Assembly (NCBI GenBank): GCA_013349285.1
Contig: DUZU01000015.1
Coordinates: 1 to 62,151, forward strand
Source of the DNA: Deltaproteobacteria bacterium
GTDB taxonomy: Bacteria; Desulfobacterota; Desulfobulbia; Desulfobulbales; Desulfurivibrionaceae
Length of the DNA: 62,151 bases
Direction: 5' to 3'
How positions within the stretch are numbered: the stretch's first letter is position 1; the number at the start of each line of letters is the position of its first letter. The position numbers were made by a program, and so were the translations under genes. The notes under the pieces are model-generated. The model did no database searches. It saw only the letters and a list, made by a program, of their open reading frames with translations, and was not told the DNA's origin. Of the stretch, positions 37,029 to 46,676 are shown in pieces.

Positions 37029-37565
37029 CTATCCCATAACAACAAACTCTGTCTTCTCAAGAGCCATCTCCATGTAAAACCGGTGCGTTTCCAGACTGAA
37101 GACCATGCGCCGGTTATCCTGATAATCAAGGTTGGGAGTAAGGGTAATGGCGGTATTGAGGGAAAGGGCCTTGGGCTGGCCGATATAGGATGTCAGATCA
37201 AACTTGCTTTCCACCATCTGCATGGCCTTGCCCATAAACTGATTGGTCATCTCGCCCATGGTGTCAACCACTTCGGCCGAGGTGCACTCCTTGGCCAGAC
37301 TGTCTTCAGGCAACCCCATGGCCAGCATATAGCTCCGGTACAACTCCATGGCGGCGCCGGCGCTGAAATTCATCACCACCAACCCGTTATAATCACCGGT
37401 AAACTGCACAAAACAACCCAATTCCGGCCGCAGACATACATCGGGAATAACCTGAATGGTTTTCGAATATTTGATGGACTTTTGCGTGCTTTTATCCAAA
37501 GTTTTCTTGGTGGCCTGACAAAATATCTCGGCAACAATATCAATAGTTGAAAGCTTTTCGGTCAT
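37029..37565 (-). CDS. DUF3334-like protein with CheX-type fold
   Basis: 178 residues from the ATG at 37565 (GAGG six bases upstream; longer frame rejected). PELGCFVQFTGDYNGLVVMNFSA and a helix MELYRSYMLAMGLPEDSL, then EVVDTMGEMTNQFMGKAMQ, give the layout of CheX/CheC-type phosphatase-fold proteins and match DUF3334 sequences as I recall them. It could act on a phospho-receiver but the ExxN pair of CheX is only partly visible (EMTNQ). No chemotaxis genes adjoin; tRNA-Leu lies upstream. Function unproven. Confidence 0.6.
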   Translation of the reverse strand: MTEKLSTIDIVAEIFCQATKKTLDKSTQKSIKYSKTIQVIPDVCLRPELGCFVQFTGDYNGLVVMNFSAGAAMELYRSYMLAMGLPEDSLAKECTSAEVVDTMGEMTNQFMGKAMQMVESKFDLTSYIGQPKALSLNTAITLTPNLDYQDNRRMVFSLETHRFYMEMALEKTEFVVMG

Positions 37566-37855
37566 CATTAACCTCGTCAATTATTGGGAAAAAGGCTGTT
37601 TTTTTAGATACCTGACAACAGATAAAACCAGCCAGCCTCTTCAAACTCCGGTTATTTTCCAGCCGAGAACATCGACGGCGAATGATAAAAAAACAGAGCC
37701 GGAGAGTAATTAATAATATTTATTATCAAATTGCAACCTGATATTATGTCAAATCATTTCAGGCTAAGTGATGGGCCCGGGGAAACCGTGGTGAACTGTA
37801 GTAAATAACACAAAAAAAAGGGTCTGGCCCCGAAAGACCAAACCCTTGATTTTAC
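37566..37855. other. Region between CheX-like gene and tRNA-Leu
   Basis: AT-rich; contains the tRNA-Leu terminator at its right end and a loose AT palindrome near 37704-37730. Promoter for the CheX-like gene should lie here but no clear hexamers were found. No gene seen. Confidence 0.45.
37811..37847 (-). terminator. Terminator of tRNA-Leu
   Basis: Stem 37818-37827 / 37838-37847 with one mismatch, followed on the minus strand by eight T (37819-37812). Starts nine bases after the tRNA 3' end. Confidence 0.8.
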
Positions 37856-37942
37856 TGGTGCCTAGGGCGAGAATCGAACTCGCACGGGGCAAGCCCCGAG
37901 GGATTTTAAGTCCCTTGCGTCTACCAGTTCCGCCACCCAGGC
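37856..37942 (-). tRNA. tRNA-Leu (anticodon UAA)
   Basis: 87-base class II tRNA with encoded CCA. Acceptor arms GCCTGGG / CCTAGGC (one G-U pair), anticodon loop ACTTAAAAT giving UAA, a long variable arm CTCGGGGCTTGCCCCGT and T-arm GAGTTCGATTCTC are all visible. Confidence 0.97.
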
Positions 37943-37975
37943 ATATCATTATGCGACCATTGATATCAGCCCGAT

Positions 37976-38004
37976 TTTTTAGCACATTGCTTAGCAAAAA
38001 GCAA
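37976..38004 (-). promoter_or_regulatory. Promoter of tRNA-Leu
   Basis: Minus strand TTGCTT (38004-37999), 17-base spacer ending TGTGC, TAAAAA (37981-37976), 34 bases before the tRNA. Same extended -10 as the rpsF promoter. Confidence 0.55.
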
Positions 38005-38310
38005 CATCCCTTTTTATCGATTTCATCGGTAAATTCATAAATCAACTGCCGGCTTTTACTATGGTCAATCCCGATTAGAAAAATAAGCGATCAGGGAAAA
38101 GCAGAGACATATTAATTGCATTATCATAGAAAAACAGCTTATAATAATCCTAACAAAATAATACCTTCCACGTTAGTACCGTATTACCCAAAAGTCACAT
38201 ACTGCACTAACGGGCAAGATCAGATCAACGGAACAACCTTAAGATAAAAATTAAGAGACAATTTCTTATTTACGAATAACCGAATAATCATAGCGACAAT
38301 AGAAGATATC
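38005..38310. other. Region upstream of the sigma-54 activator gene
   Basis: AT-rich; contains a pair of inverted seven-base words CGTTAGT (38171-38177) and ACTAACG (38216-38222). No promoter of consensus quality and no gene found. Confidence 0.4.
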
Positions 38311-39753
38311 ATGGCAAAAGTTCTTATAGTTGACGACGACGAGTTCTTGAGTGAAATGCTTGTTCATAAAATCAGCAAACAGGGTCATCAATGCACCGTG
38401 GCCTCAACCCTTGCCCTTTCCCTAAAAAAGGCCCGTGAAGCTAATTATGACGTAATCCTTCTTGACGTCAACCTTCCTGATGGAAACGGCTTAACTATTC
38501 TCCCCCAACTCACTTCGATGGATTCTGCGCCGGAAATAATTATCATGACGGGGATCGGCACTCCGAACGGCGCCGAACTCGCGATAAACACCGGGGCCTG
38601 GGGCTATCTCGGCAAAGATCAGCTTGACAAAGGAAATCTCCTCTTGAGCATGGAGCGCGCCCTGCAATACCGGGAGGGGAAAAAAAAGGTCGAAAAAAAA
38701 ACTGCGGTCCTGAAAAATCTCGAAATCATCGGCAGCAGCCCGGAACTAACCAAATCTCTTGACCAAATCGCCAAGGTTGCCTGCACTGATATCAATGTAT
38801 TGCTCACCGGCGAAACGGGCTCCGGCAAAGAACTGTTTGCCAAGGCCATTCACGAAAACAGCCAACGGGCCGATAAAATTTTTGTAGTGGTTGACTGCGC
38901 ATCCCTGCCTGAAACCCTGGTGGAGAGCACCCTGTTCGGCCATAAAAAAGGTTCGTTCACCGGCGCCGAATTCACCAGCGCAGGCCTTATCAAACAAGCG
39001 GATGGCGGCACTCTCTTTTTGGATGAGATCGGGGAGATGAATCTGACAACTCAAAAAAAATTTTTACGGGCTATTCAAGAGCGCTGCTTCCGAAAAGTAG
39101 GAGGCGACCAGGAAGAGACCAGTAATTTCCGACTTATTTCCGCGACCAATAAAGATCTTATGGAAATGGTAAAACAAGGCACCTTTCGCGAAGATCTCTT
39201 TTACCGGATCCAAACCGCTACCATTAATCTGCCGCCGCTACGCAAACGGCTGGATGATATCAAAGAACTAACCTTTTACTTCACCAATAAACTCTGCCGG
39301 CAATACGGCTTGGCCGCCAAGGAATTCTCCTCGGATTTTTTTGATATACTATCCAGCTATCAATGGCCCGGCAACATCCGGGAACTAATCAATGCCATTG
39401 AGGTCTGCCTCACCAATGCCGGCCCCGAACCGGTTATCTACTCTAAACATCTGCCGGAAAATATTCGGGTTCAGGTGGCAAGAGCATCGGTTAAGCAAGA
39501 ACCGACAATTACACCGACCCAAACCACCCCCGCCCCGGGAGCGGACCTCTATCATGCAAAATCGGCTGATTTTAAAGCATATCGTGAGTCGTCGGTAAAT
39601 GAAGCAGAAAAAAGTTACCTGGAAAACCTAATGAAACAAACAGGCGGCAACCTCCAAGAGGCCTGTCACATTGCCAAGTTAGGCCGCACCAGGCTTTACA
39701 CCCTGCTAAAAAAACATAAAATTTCACGCCTTGGTTGGCCCGGTAAAAATTGA
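38311..39753 (+). CDS. Sigma-54-dependent response regulator (NtrC family)
   Basis: 480 residues: receiver with Asp52 in ILLDVNLPDG, AAA+ domain with GETGSGKE and GSFTGA at 214-219, FLDEIGEM and WPGNIRELIN, then a linker of about 50 residues rich in Thr and Pro and a Fis-type helix-turn-helix (EACHIAKLGRTRLYTLLKKH). The receiver has GKD where KP usually occurs. It stands 264 bases upstream of the signalling cluster, whose first gene has a -24/-12 promoter, so it is the likely activator of that cluster. No ribosome-binding site is clear. Confidence 0.93.
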   Translation: MAKVLIVDDDEFLSEMLVHKISKQGHQCTVASTLALSLKKAREANYDVILLDVNLPDGNGLTILPQLTSMDSAPEIIIMTGIGTPNGAELAINTGAWGYLGKDQLDKGNLLLSMERALQYREGKKKVEKKTAVLKNLEIIGSSPELTKSLDQIAKVACTDINVLLTGETGSGKELFAKAIHENSQRADKIFVVVDCASLPETLVESTLFGHKKGSFTGAEFTSAGLIKQADGGTLFLDEIGEMNLTTQKKFLRAIQERCFRKVGGDQEETSNFRLISATNKDLMEMVKQGTFREDLFYRIQTATINLPPLRKRLDDIKELTFYFTNKLCRQYGLAAKEFSSDFFDILSSYQWPGNIRELINAIEVCLTNAGPEPVIYSKHLPENIRVQVARASVKQEPTITPTQTTPAPGADLYHAKSADFKAYRESSVNEAEKSYLENLMKQTGGNLQEACHIAKLGRTRLYTLLKKHKISRLGWPGKN

Positions 39754-40017
39754 CCAATCTTCTCCTAAATCCAACCCATCGACAAACCATCCTCCACGGC
39801 AGAATAAGATTCGTCAGACAACCAACCAATTCTTTACCGATTTTCCCAAGATAAGGGCGACTCGTTCACCTTTAATGAACATCAATAACCGGCCACAACC
39901 TACCCTAAACCGGTAACTAGTCAATATAACTGCATAACAATCAATTGGCGCCTTTGTGGCATATTTTTTGCCTTAACGATAGAACAAGTTGACCTTTCGC
40001 GATAACGAGGAAAGTAT
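39754..40017. promoter_or_regulatory. Regulatory region before the phosphorelay cluster
   Basis: 264 bases with no gene. GTTCA-N7-TGAAC (39864-39880) is an inverted repeat 77 bases above the -24 element, a usual position for an activator site. Whether the 38311 protein binds it is unknown. Confidence 0.35.
39957..39972 (+). promoter_or_regulatory. Sigma-54 (-24/-12) promoter
   Basis: TGGCATATTTTTTGCC: GG at 39958-39959 and GC at 39970-39971 are exactly ten bases apart, as sigma-54 requires, with the flanking T and C of the consensus. It lies 45 bases before the first gene of the cluster and downstream of a sigma-54 activator gene. Confidence 0.75.
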
Positions 40018-42000
40018 ATGCCGAAAAAAATTCTGATCATTGACGATGATCAAGATATCCGCAATGCGATAAAAAAATACCTATTACCGAACGATTACGA
40101 GGTCATTGAAGCAACTGACGGGGCAAGCGGGATAAGCAAAGCAAAGGAGTCCATACCCGATCTCATTTTGCTCGACATCAATATGCCGGACATCAACGGC
40201 CTTGAAGTTTGCCGAAAACTCAGAAGTGACCCCAAAAACATTTTTTCGATCATCATGCTTACGGCAAATAACCATAACGAAGTAGAAGCCCTTGAAAACG
40301 GGGCTGACGACTATATTGTCAAACCTTTCCAAAAAGAGGTATTGCTTGCTCGGATCAGGCGATGGCTGGAGGTTGCCGAACAAAGACATGGAGCCAACAT
40401 CGACCCGTTGACCGGCGTTTTCAACCGCCGGACCTTCAGCATTATGTTGACCCAGGAGGAAGAACGGGCCCTGCGTTACAACCGTCCGGTATCCGCGGTC
40501 ATTATGGATATCGACCATTTTAAAAAGGTCAACGACACCTATGGTCACCACATAGGTGATTCGGTCCTCGCTGAAATGGCCCTGATCTTAAGGGAAACCT
40601 GTCGCCATAGCGACCTGGTCGTCCGTTGGGGAGGGGAGGAATTCGCAATTCTTCTTCCGGAAACAGGGGACGAAGAGGCTATTATTTTTGCGGAAAAGGC
40701 CCGGCTCAAGATCGCCGAACGATCATTTCACCTAGCCGGACACCTGACGGCCAGTTTCGGTGTCGCCCAACTGCGCAAAAACGACGAGATCGGCATGATG
40801 AAAAGAGCCGACAATGCCTTATATCGTGCCAAAGAAAAAGGTCGCAACAAGGTGGTCGTCGACCGCCCCAACCTTAAGGAAAATGAAATCATTTCACTCC
40901 TGGTCGTCGACGACGACGAGTCGATCCGAGATCTTGTCAAAATAAAATTAATGACCTTGGGCTACGACGTCCATACCGCCCCAGACGGCGGCATGGCCTT
41001 TAAGGCTCTCCAGAGTTATAACATCGACATTGTCATGATTGACCAGGAAATGCCGGGGCGCGATGGCATGGCCACCTATCTTGCAATCAAGGAGGAATGG
41101 CCGAAATTACCGGTATTAATGGTTACCGCGCATAGCTCTAAACATCTTATCACCTCTTTTCTCACGGCCGGCGGCAGAGACTTTATCGAAAAACCACTGG
41201 TCGACTTTGAAAGTCTTGATTTCAGGATCAAACGGGTATTACGGGAACTAAAAAAAGAGCTGGAAACTGAAGAGAAATTGCGCCAGGCAAAGGTAAGGGA
41301 AGAGTCGCAAAAAATTAAAAATATATTTCTGGCTTCGATGAGCCATGAACTACGCACCCCGCTCACCCATATTGTAGGCTTTACCCAACGCCTGCTGAAT
41401 GCCGATGAAAAACCATCCAACAAGCAAAATGATTATCTGACCAGGATCCTGGCCGGCGCCAACACCTTAAGCACCCTGGTTGAAGACATTCTTGAGGTAA
41501 CCGTTCTGGAAAATAATGAAAAATACGCCACCGAAAAGGTTTTCCCTCAAGAAGCCGCTCTTCAGGCAAACCAGATCATCCAAAACCGACTCAAAACAAA
41601 AGGCCTCAGCCTGGATCTTTCCCTGCCGTCAACTATCCCGCCGGTTGACGCGAATCAACAAAAATTAACCGAAATATTCACTAAACTTCTGGACAATGCC
41701 ATCAAATTCACCGAACACGGCACCATAACCATCTCTGCCCAGGAAATTGAAAAAGAGGTGGTTTTCGCCGTTCATAACACGGGAAGAGCTATCCCGGAAA
41801 CGCAACTACCCCACCTCTTTGAGCCGTTCAGCAAACTGGATCATGAAACCGGTGAAAAACCGGGCGCCGGTCTTGGTCTCTACATATGTCGCCGATTGCT
41901 TGAGTTGATGAACGGTAAAATCTGGGTAAAAAACGACCAACATCAAGGGGTGACTTTTTTCTTCTCGCTCAACAAATGGAATCACAAGAATGACGGGTAA
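40018..42000 (+). CDS. REC-GGDEF-REC-histidine kinase fusion
   Basis: 660 residues with an unusual order. REC1 (1-120, Asp53 in LLDINMPD); a GGDEF domain (about 128-285) with active-site GGEEF at 205-209 and an inhibitory I-site RHSD ending five residues before it, so likely an active, feedback-controlled diguanylate cyclase; REC2 (about 293-405) with the acceptor aspartate in VMIDQEMPG; HisKA with His443 in MSHELRTPLTH; HATPase with N box LLDNAIKFTE and GAGLGLYI. No membrane segment. It could couple phosphorelay state to c-di-GMP in one protein. Preceded by the sigma-54 promoter; overlaps the next gene by 11 bases. Confidence 0.93.
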   Translation: MPKKILIIDDDQDIRNAIKKYLLPNDYEVIEATDGASGISKAKESIPDLILLDINMPDINGLEVCRKLRSDPKNIFSIIMLTANNHNEVEALENGADDYIVKPFQKEVLLARIRRWLEVAEQRHGANIDPLTGVFNRRTFSIMLTQEEERALRYNRPVSAVIMDIDHFKKVNDTYGHHIGDSVLAEMALILRETCRHSDLVVRWGGEEFAILLPETGDEEAIIFAEKARLKIAERSFHLAGHLTASFGVAQLRKNDEIGMMKRADNALYRAKEKGRNKVVVDRPNLKENEIISLLVVDDDESIRDLVKIKLMTLGYDVHTAPDGGMAFKALQSYNIDIVMIDQEMPGRDGMATYLAIKEEWPKLPVLMVTAHSSKHLITSFLTAGGRDFIEKPLVDFESLDFRIKRVLRELKKELETEEKLRQAKVREESQKIKNIFLASMSHELRTPLTHIVGFTQRLLNADEKPSNKQNDYLTRILAGANTLSTLVEDILEVTVLENNEKYATEKVFPQEAALQANQIIQNRLKTKGLSLDLSLPSTIPPVDANQQKLTEIFTKLLDNAIKFTEHGTITISAQEIEKEVVFAVHNTGRAIPETQLPHLFEPFSKLDHETGEKPGAGLGLYICRRLLELMNGKIWVKNDQHQGVTFFFSLNKWNHKNDG

Positions 42001-44410
42001 ATCACTTATTTTTTTTATTACTGTTACCATCACCTTTTTAGGGCTGCAAACTACTGCTAGCTCAAGGCACAACTCCGACCACCAGACCATTATCGCAGCC
42101 ATTCCCCGAAATTTCCCCCCCCACTATACTATTGACGAACACGGGAAACCCAAGGGCTTTGCCATAGATATCATGGAACAAATCAGCTTGCTTGCCGACT
42201 TCGATGTTAAATACCTGGTGAAGGAAAACTGGCAGGATGTGGCCCGGGCCTTGGAAACCCGTGAGGCGGATGCTATCCCCAACCTGGGAATCATTCCGGA
42301 ACGGGAAGAAGTGTTCAGCTTCACCGCCCCCATCGAAACCTTTAATCTGAGAATATTTATCCGCAAGGACACCAATTCCATCTACGGCCTGGAAGATTTG
42401 CAACGAGGCGGAGCCAAGATCGCCGTGGTTCAATACAATGCCGGCGCCAACTTTGTTGAAAAAAACATTCTCCCCGATTTGGTGCAAATATATGACAGCA
42501 GCGAGAATGCCTTAGTGGCATTGATATCCGGTGAAGTCGATGCGTTGATCTATCCGGAACCGGTATTGATGAAAATGGCCCGCGCTTCCGCGATCCATGA
42601 TCAAATCAAGGCGGTGGGCAGGCCTCTGCAGGAAATTAAACGCGGCCTCGCCGTCCACAAAAACAACCCGTTATTATTGCGCAAACTCAACGGCGCGGTT
42701 CAACAGCTGGTTTACTCACCGGCCTATCAGAAAATTTACGCCGATTGGTACGGCACCCCACCGCCATTCTGGGATACCGCCAATGTGTTGTGGGCAATGG
42801 GCATCGTCGCCCTGGTGGTTCTTACCGCATCCGGCGCCTGGCGCTACCGAAGTGTCACCCTCCTCAATCGCGAACTCAACAAAACCATGGCCAAAAAAGA
42901 AAAAGCGGAACAAAAACTGCAACAGGCCATGTATGTGCTGGAAAATGCCACCGAGGCGTTTTTCTGGGTCCAGTTGACCGGCCGAATCTTCTATTCGAAC
43001 AAACGCACCAGCACCAATCTGCTATACAGCAAAAAAGAACTCGCTGAACTCAACTTCTGGGACATCAACCAGGACTACCCCCAAAGCAGATGGGCGGAAT
43101 TTATTAACCAGGTCAAACCGGACGACCTGCAGGAAATAAAAAGTGTGCACCGCCGTAAAGACGGCACTGTTTTTCCGGTGATTATCCAACCCCGCCTGCT
43201 GACCTTTGACGGCAATAGCTTCATCTGCCTCATGGTACAGGATATCTCCAAACGGGAAGCCGCGGAAAAGGCCCTGCAAGCCAGCGAAGAGTGCCTGAGA
43301 ACCATTGTCGAAAACGTGCCGGATGCGATTGTGACCATTACCGAGCAAGGCCTCATCAGATCCTTCAATCCGGCGGCGGAAAACATTTTCGGCCATCAGG
43401 CCGCCACGGTTATCGGCAAAAACGTTTCCATGCTCATGCCGCAGCCCTACCGGGAATCACATGACAGTTACATGAAAAATTATCTTGAAAGCGGCCGCGC
43501 CAGACTGATCGGCTACGGCAGCCGTGAAGCCCTGGGCATCAATTGCAATGGTGAAAACTTCCCCATCGATATCTCGGTTAATGAAATGAAACAGGACGGC
43601 CAAAGATTTTTTGTCGGCGTCATCCGCGACATATCCGAACGCAAACGCTCCGAACAAAAGATCATCAGCCAAAAAGCCGAACTGGCCGCGGTACACCAGG
43701 CTGAATCGCTGAAATCAAGTTTTCTGGCCACGGTCAGCCATGAACTGCGAACCCCGCTTACGCCGATAATCGGCTTTGCCGAAAGAATAAGCCAAAAAGC
43801 CACCGATCCAGACGGCAAAACCAAAATATATGCCGACCATATTCTCCAGAATGCAAAATTTCTGCTTGAACTGATTAACGACCTGCTGGATTTCAGCAAG
43901 ATCGAGGCGGGGAAGATCGACCTGCAGTTAAAACAAACCGAGATGGAAACAGTGCTTGACGAGTTGAGATCAAGCATTCACCACCTGCTTGAAGCAAAAA
44001 AACTCGCCTTCGAAATCAATATTGCTCCTGATCTGCCACCGGTATTGCTGGATAGCCTCAGGATTAAACAGATCTTTTTCAACCTGATATCCAATGCCGT
44101 CAAATTTACCCCTCCCCAAGGGAAGATCACTGTTTCAGCCGAGTCCACCAAAAACGAAATTATTATTGCCGTTAAAGACACCGGCGAAGGTATTCCCAAG
44201 GAGTGCCTGACAAAAATATTTGATTATTTTTACCAAGTAGGCCGTAAGCAACAAGAGCAGCAAGGAACCGGATTGGGGCTGGCCATTACCCAAAAACTGG
44301 TAGAGATCCATGGCGGCAAGATCTGGGTGGAGAGTGAACTGAACAAAGGTTCAATTTTTTATTTTACTATTCCTACAATGAAAAATAACGAGGTGCTCTA
44401 TGAAATCTAA
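41990..44410 (+). CDS. Solute-binding-domain sensor histidine kinase with two PAS domains
   Basis: 806 residues: signal peptide, periplasmic family-3 solute-binding domain (about 30-265; GFAIDIMEQISLLADF, VDALIYPEPVL), one membrane segment (about 275-295), two PAS domains (about 325-430 and 440-560), HisKA with His584 (VSHELRTPLTPIIGF) and HATPase (NLISNAVKFTP, DTGEGIP, GTGLGLAI). Family-3 domains typically bind amino acids or other small organic ligands. It should sense such a ligand in the periplasm. The ATG overlaps the preceding stop by 11 bases; the following gene overlaps it by another 11. Confidence 0.95.
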   Translation: MTGKSLIFFITVTITFLGLQTTASSRHNSDHQTIIAAIPRNFPPHYTIDEHGKPKGFAIDIMEQISLLADFDVKYLVKENWQDVARALETREADAIPNLGIIPEREEVFSFTAPIETFNLRIFIRKDTNSIYGLEDLQRGGAKIAVVQYNAGANFVEKNILPDLVQIYDSSENALVALISGEVDALIYPEPVLMKMARASAIHDQIKAVGRPLQEIKRGLAVHKNNPLLLRKLNGAVQQLVYSPAYQKIYADWYGTPPPFWDTANVLWAMGIVALVVLTASGAWRYRSVTLLNRELNKTMAKKEKAEQKLQQAMYVLENATEAFFWVQLTGRIFYSNKRTSTNLLYSKKELAELNFWDINQDYPQSRWAEFINQVKPDDLQEIKSVHRRKDGTVFPVIIQPRLLTFDGNSFICLMVQDISKREAAEKALQASEECLRTIVENVPDAIVTITEQGLIRSFNPAAENIFGHQAATVIGKNVSMLMPQPYRESHDSYMKNYLESGRARLIGYGSREALGINCNGENFPIDISVNEMKQDGQRFFVGVIRDISERKRSEQKIISQKAELAAVHQAESLKSSFLATVSHELRTPLTPIIGFAERISQKATDPDGKTKIYADHILQNAKFLLELINDLLDFSKIEAGKIDLQLKQTEMETVLDELRSSIHHLLEAKKLAFEINIAPDLPPVLLDSLRIKQIFFNLISNAVKFTPPQGKITVSAESTKNEIIIAVKDTGEGIPKECLTKIFDYFYQVGRKQQEQQGTGLGLAITQKLVEIHGGKIWVESELNKGSIFYFTIPTMKNNEVLYEI

Positions 44411-45500
44411 AGGGATAGTGCTGATTGTCGAAGATAATGAATCGACCCAATTATTGATTGAAGGTGCAATGGAAGACGAAAAATTTGAAACCATTGTCGC
44501 CGGTGACGGAACAGCAGGCTGGACATTGGCCCATCAACATCACCCGGACGTTGCAATTCTCGATGTTATGATGCCGGGGGGCATCGATGGTTTCGAGCTT
44601 TGCCGCCGGATAAAACAGGATCGCCACCTGAACGATACCAGGGTGATCATGCTTACCGCCCGAGCATTTGCGGATGATCGGGTACAGGGGCTGAAAGAGT
44701 CCGGCGCCGACGACTACCTGACCAAGCCCTTTGAGATGGACGAGCTCGTCTCCAGGGTCACCAATCTCTGGCATAGAAAAAAAGAAAAGCAAGGGCTTGA
44801 AGAAACTATTACCAGAGCGGAACATGACAAAGAGATCCTGGCCCATAAGGCCGAACTCGGCATTCAGGCCGGCGGCCTGGCCCACGACATCAACAATATT
44901 CTGGCTGCGGCCCAGATCATTGAAGTTATCCCTGACCTGATGGCGCAACAGGAGCATGAGCAAATCATGGAATACCTCGGCCTTGCCCTGGAAGCCGTAA
45001 AGTTAGGCCGCGAAATGACCAAGGGTTATACCAGTTATCTGCGTGATATAGGCGAGGAACCCAGCCCACAGTTTCCCCAAAACCTGCTGGCGCCAATCGA
45101 TATGTATTCCCGCAGTTTCAAGGGAAAACTCATCAAAGATTATGAAGATAATCTGCCGATGGTCGTCTGCAAAGGGCATCAAATCAAGCGGGTGGTGGTC
45201 AACCTCTTCACCAATGCCCGCCAGGCTTTAGAAGAAACAACCGATCCCGTCATTAAGGTTAAGCTGTGGAGCAGCGGCGACAGGGTAATCTTTTCAATCT
45301 CAGACAACGGCTCGGGTATTCCGGCAGATATCATAAACCGAATTTTTGAAGAGAGGTTTACCACCAAGAAAACCGGCACCGGGCTGGGTCTGCACATGGT
45401 TAAACAGATCCTGGAATCATACGGAGGCACCGTGAAAGTAGAAAGCGTTGTTAACATCGGCACGACATTTACCGTGTCCCTGCCGGCGCAAATCTCATAA
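44400..45500 (+). CDS. REC-histidine kinase
   Basis: 366 residues: receiver with Asp55 in AILDVMMPGG and Lys in YLTKPFE, a linker coiled coil, a phospho-acceptor His162 in GGLAHDINNILAA (HDxN type) and a HATPase with NLFTNARQALEE, DNGSGIP and GTGLGLHM. Soluble. Such REC-kinase proteins are usually driven by another kinase and pass phosphate onward. It overlaps the preceding kinase by 11 bases, so it is translationally coupled to it. Confidence 0.93.
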   Translation: MKSKGIVLIVEDNESTQLLIEGAMEDEKFETIVAGDGTAGWTLAHQHHPDVAILDVMMPGGIDGFELCRRIKQDRHLNDTRVIMLTARAFADDRVQGLKESGADDYLTKPFEMDELVSRVTNLWHRKKEKQGLEETITRAEHDKEILAHKAELGIQAGGLAHDINNILAAAQIIEVIPDLMAQQEHEQIMEYLGLALEAVKLGREMTKGYTSYLRDIGEEPSPQFPQNLLAPIDMYSRSFKGKLIKDYEDNLPMVVCKGHQIKRVVVNLFTNARQALEETTDPVIKVKLWSSGDRVIFSISDNGSGIPADIINRIFEERFTTKKTGTGLGLHMVKQILESYGGTVKVESVVNIGTTFTVSLPAQIS

Positions 45501-45541
45501 CCTCTTAATGCAGGATGGAGTTAATCCGGGGATGCAACGAT

Positions 45542-46603
45542 ATGAAAAAGAAAAAGATTCTTTTTGCCGATGATGAACCGGCAATTCGGGCGAGGCTTAA
45601 ACTGATACTGGCCAACAACTATCTGGTAGAACAAGCGGAAAACGGCCAAGAGGCAGTTGAAAAGCTTAAAAAGTTCAAGGCGGACATCGTTCTGCTCGAT
45701 ATCGACATGCCGATCATGACCGGCCTTGAGGCCTGCAAAAAAATACGTGAATCACCATCGCTGAAATCAACCAAGATCATCATGGTTTCCGGCGAAATAT
45801 CACTGGAAGACCGCCTCCTCGGCTATAAAGTCGGCGCCGATGATTATTTGACCAAACCCTTTGACGAAAACGAACTGCTCGCCAAAATTCAAATCATGCT
45901 CCGCCTTAAGTACACCGAAGAAATAGACAAAATCCTAATGGATTTTGTCAAACTTTTCAGCCATGAGAGCAGAACCCCGCTGAACGGGATCATGGGCTTT
46001 GCCAAAATAATCAGCAGCCAGACCGACGATGAAAAAACTCGGCAACAGGCCGAGATGATCCTTCATTCCGCTAACCATCTTATTAATTTTTCAGATAAAG
46101 TGACCATGCTTTGCCGAATAAAAAAAGGACAGTCCCTTGACCTGATAACCGACTCGACCGCTAATCTCTTCAAAAAAATTATGTCGTTTGTCGAGAAATT
46201 TGACAGGGTTGACTGCCGGCTTGCCGACTATGGGGAACAATTCGTTGCATACGACTGGCCTGCCCTAGAAAAAGCAATTGAAATTATCACCAATAACGCC
46301 CTCAGATATACCCCTGCCGACCAAAAGGTGGTTATCAAAACGGCAACCGATGACCACTTTGTAGTTATTGATATTATGGATTATGGACCAGGCATAGCTC
46401 CTCAACTGATCGATCACCTATTTGAACCGTTCACCATGCCGGATGATGATATTTACTCACAGCCATGCGCCCATATCTCCCTGGCCTGCGCCAACCAAAT
46501 TGTTGAACTGCATGAGGGGGAGATCTCGGCGACAAACCGCCAGGACGGCGGCGCGGTTTTTTCGATCCGCTTACCAACGGCATCCCCCACCCATAAAGAC
46601 TAA
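45542..46603 (+). CDS. REC-histidine kinase with altered ATP lid
   Basis: 353 residues from the ATG at 45542; an ATG at 45515 would add nine residues. Receiver with Asp53 in LLDIDMPI and the lysine in DDYLTKPFD, then HisKA with His141 in SHESRTPLNGIMGF, and a HATPase with N box ITNNALRYTP, G1 DYGPGIAP and F box LFEPF. The G2 box (normally GxGLGL) is replaced by PCAHISLACA, so ATP-lid closure may be impaired. It may act mainly as a phosphotransfer protein or weak kinase. Gap to the Hpt gene about 73 bases. Confidence 0.9.
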   Translation: MKKKKILFADDEPAIRARLKLILANNYLVEQAENGQEAVEKLKKFKADIVLLDIDMPIMTGLEACKKIRESPSLKSTKIIMVSGEISLEDRLLGYKVGADDYLTKPFDENELLAKIQIMLRLKYTEEIDKILMDFVKLFSHESRTPLNGIMGFAKIISSQTDDEKTRQQAEMILHSANHLINFSDKVTMLCRIKKGQSLDLITDSTANLFKKIMSFVEKFDRVDCRLADYGEQFVAYDWPALEKAIEIITNNALRYTPADQKVVIKTATDDHFVVIDIMDYGPGIAPQLIDHLFEPFTMPDDDIYSQPCAHISLACANQIVELHEGEISATNRQDGGAVFSIRLPTASPTHKD

Positions 46604-46676
46604 AGGTCGACCAAGGTATGATAAACGGCCATTTACCAAGTTTTGTTACGGCAAGATAAAAAAGAGGAGATTTATC

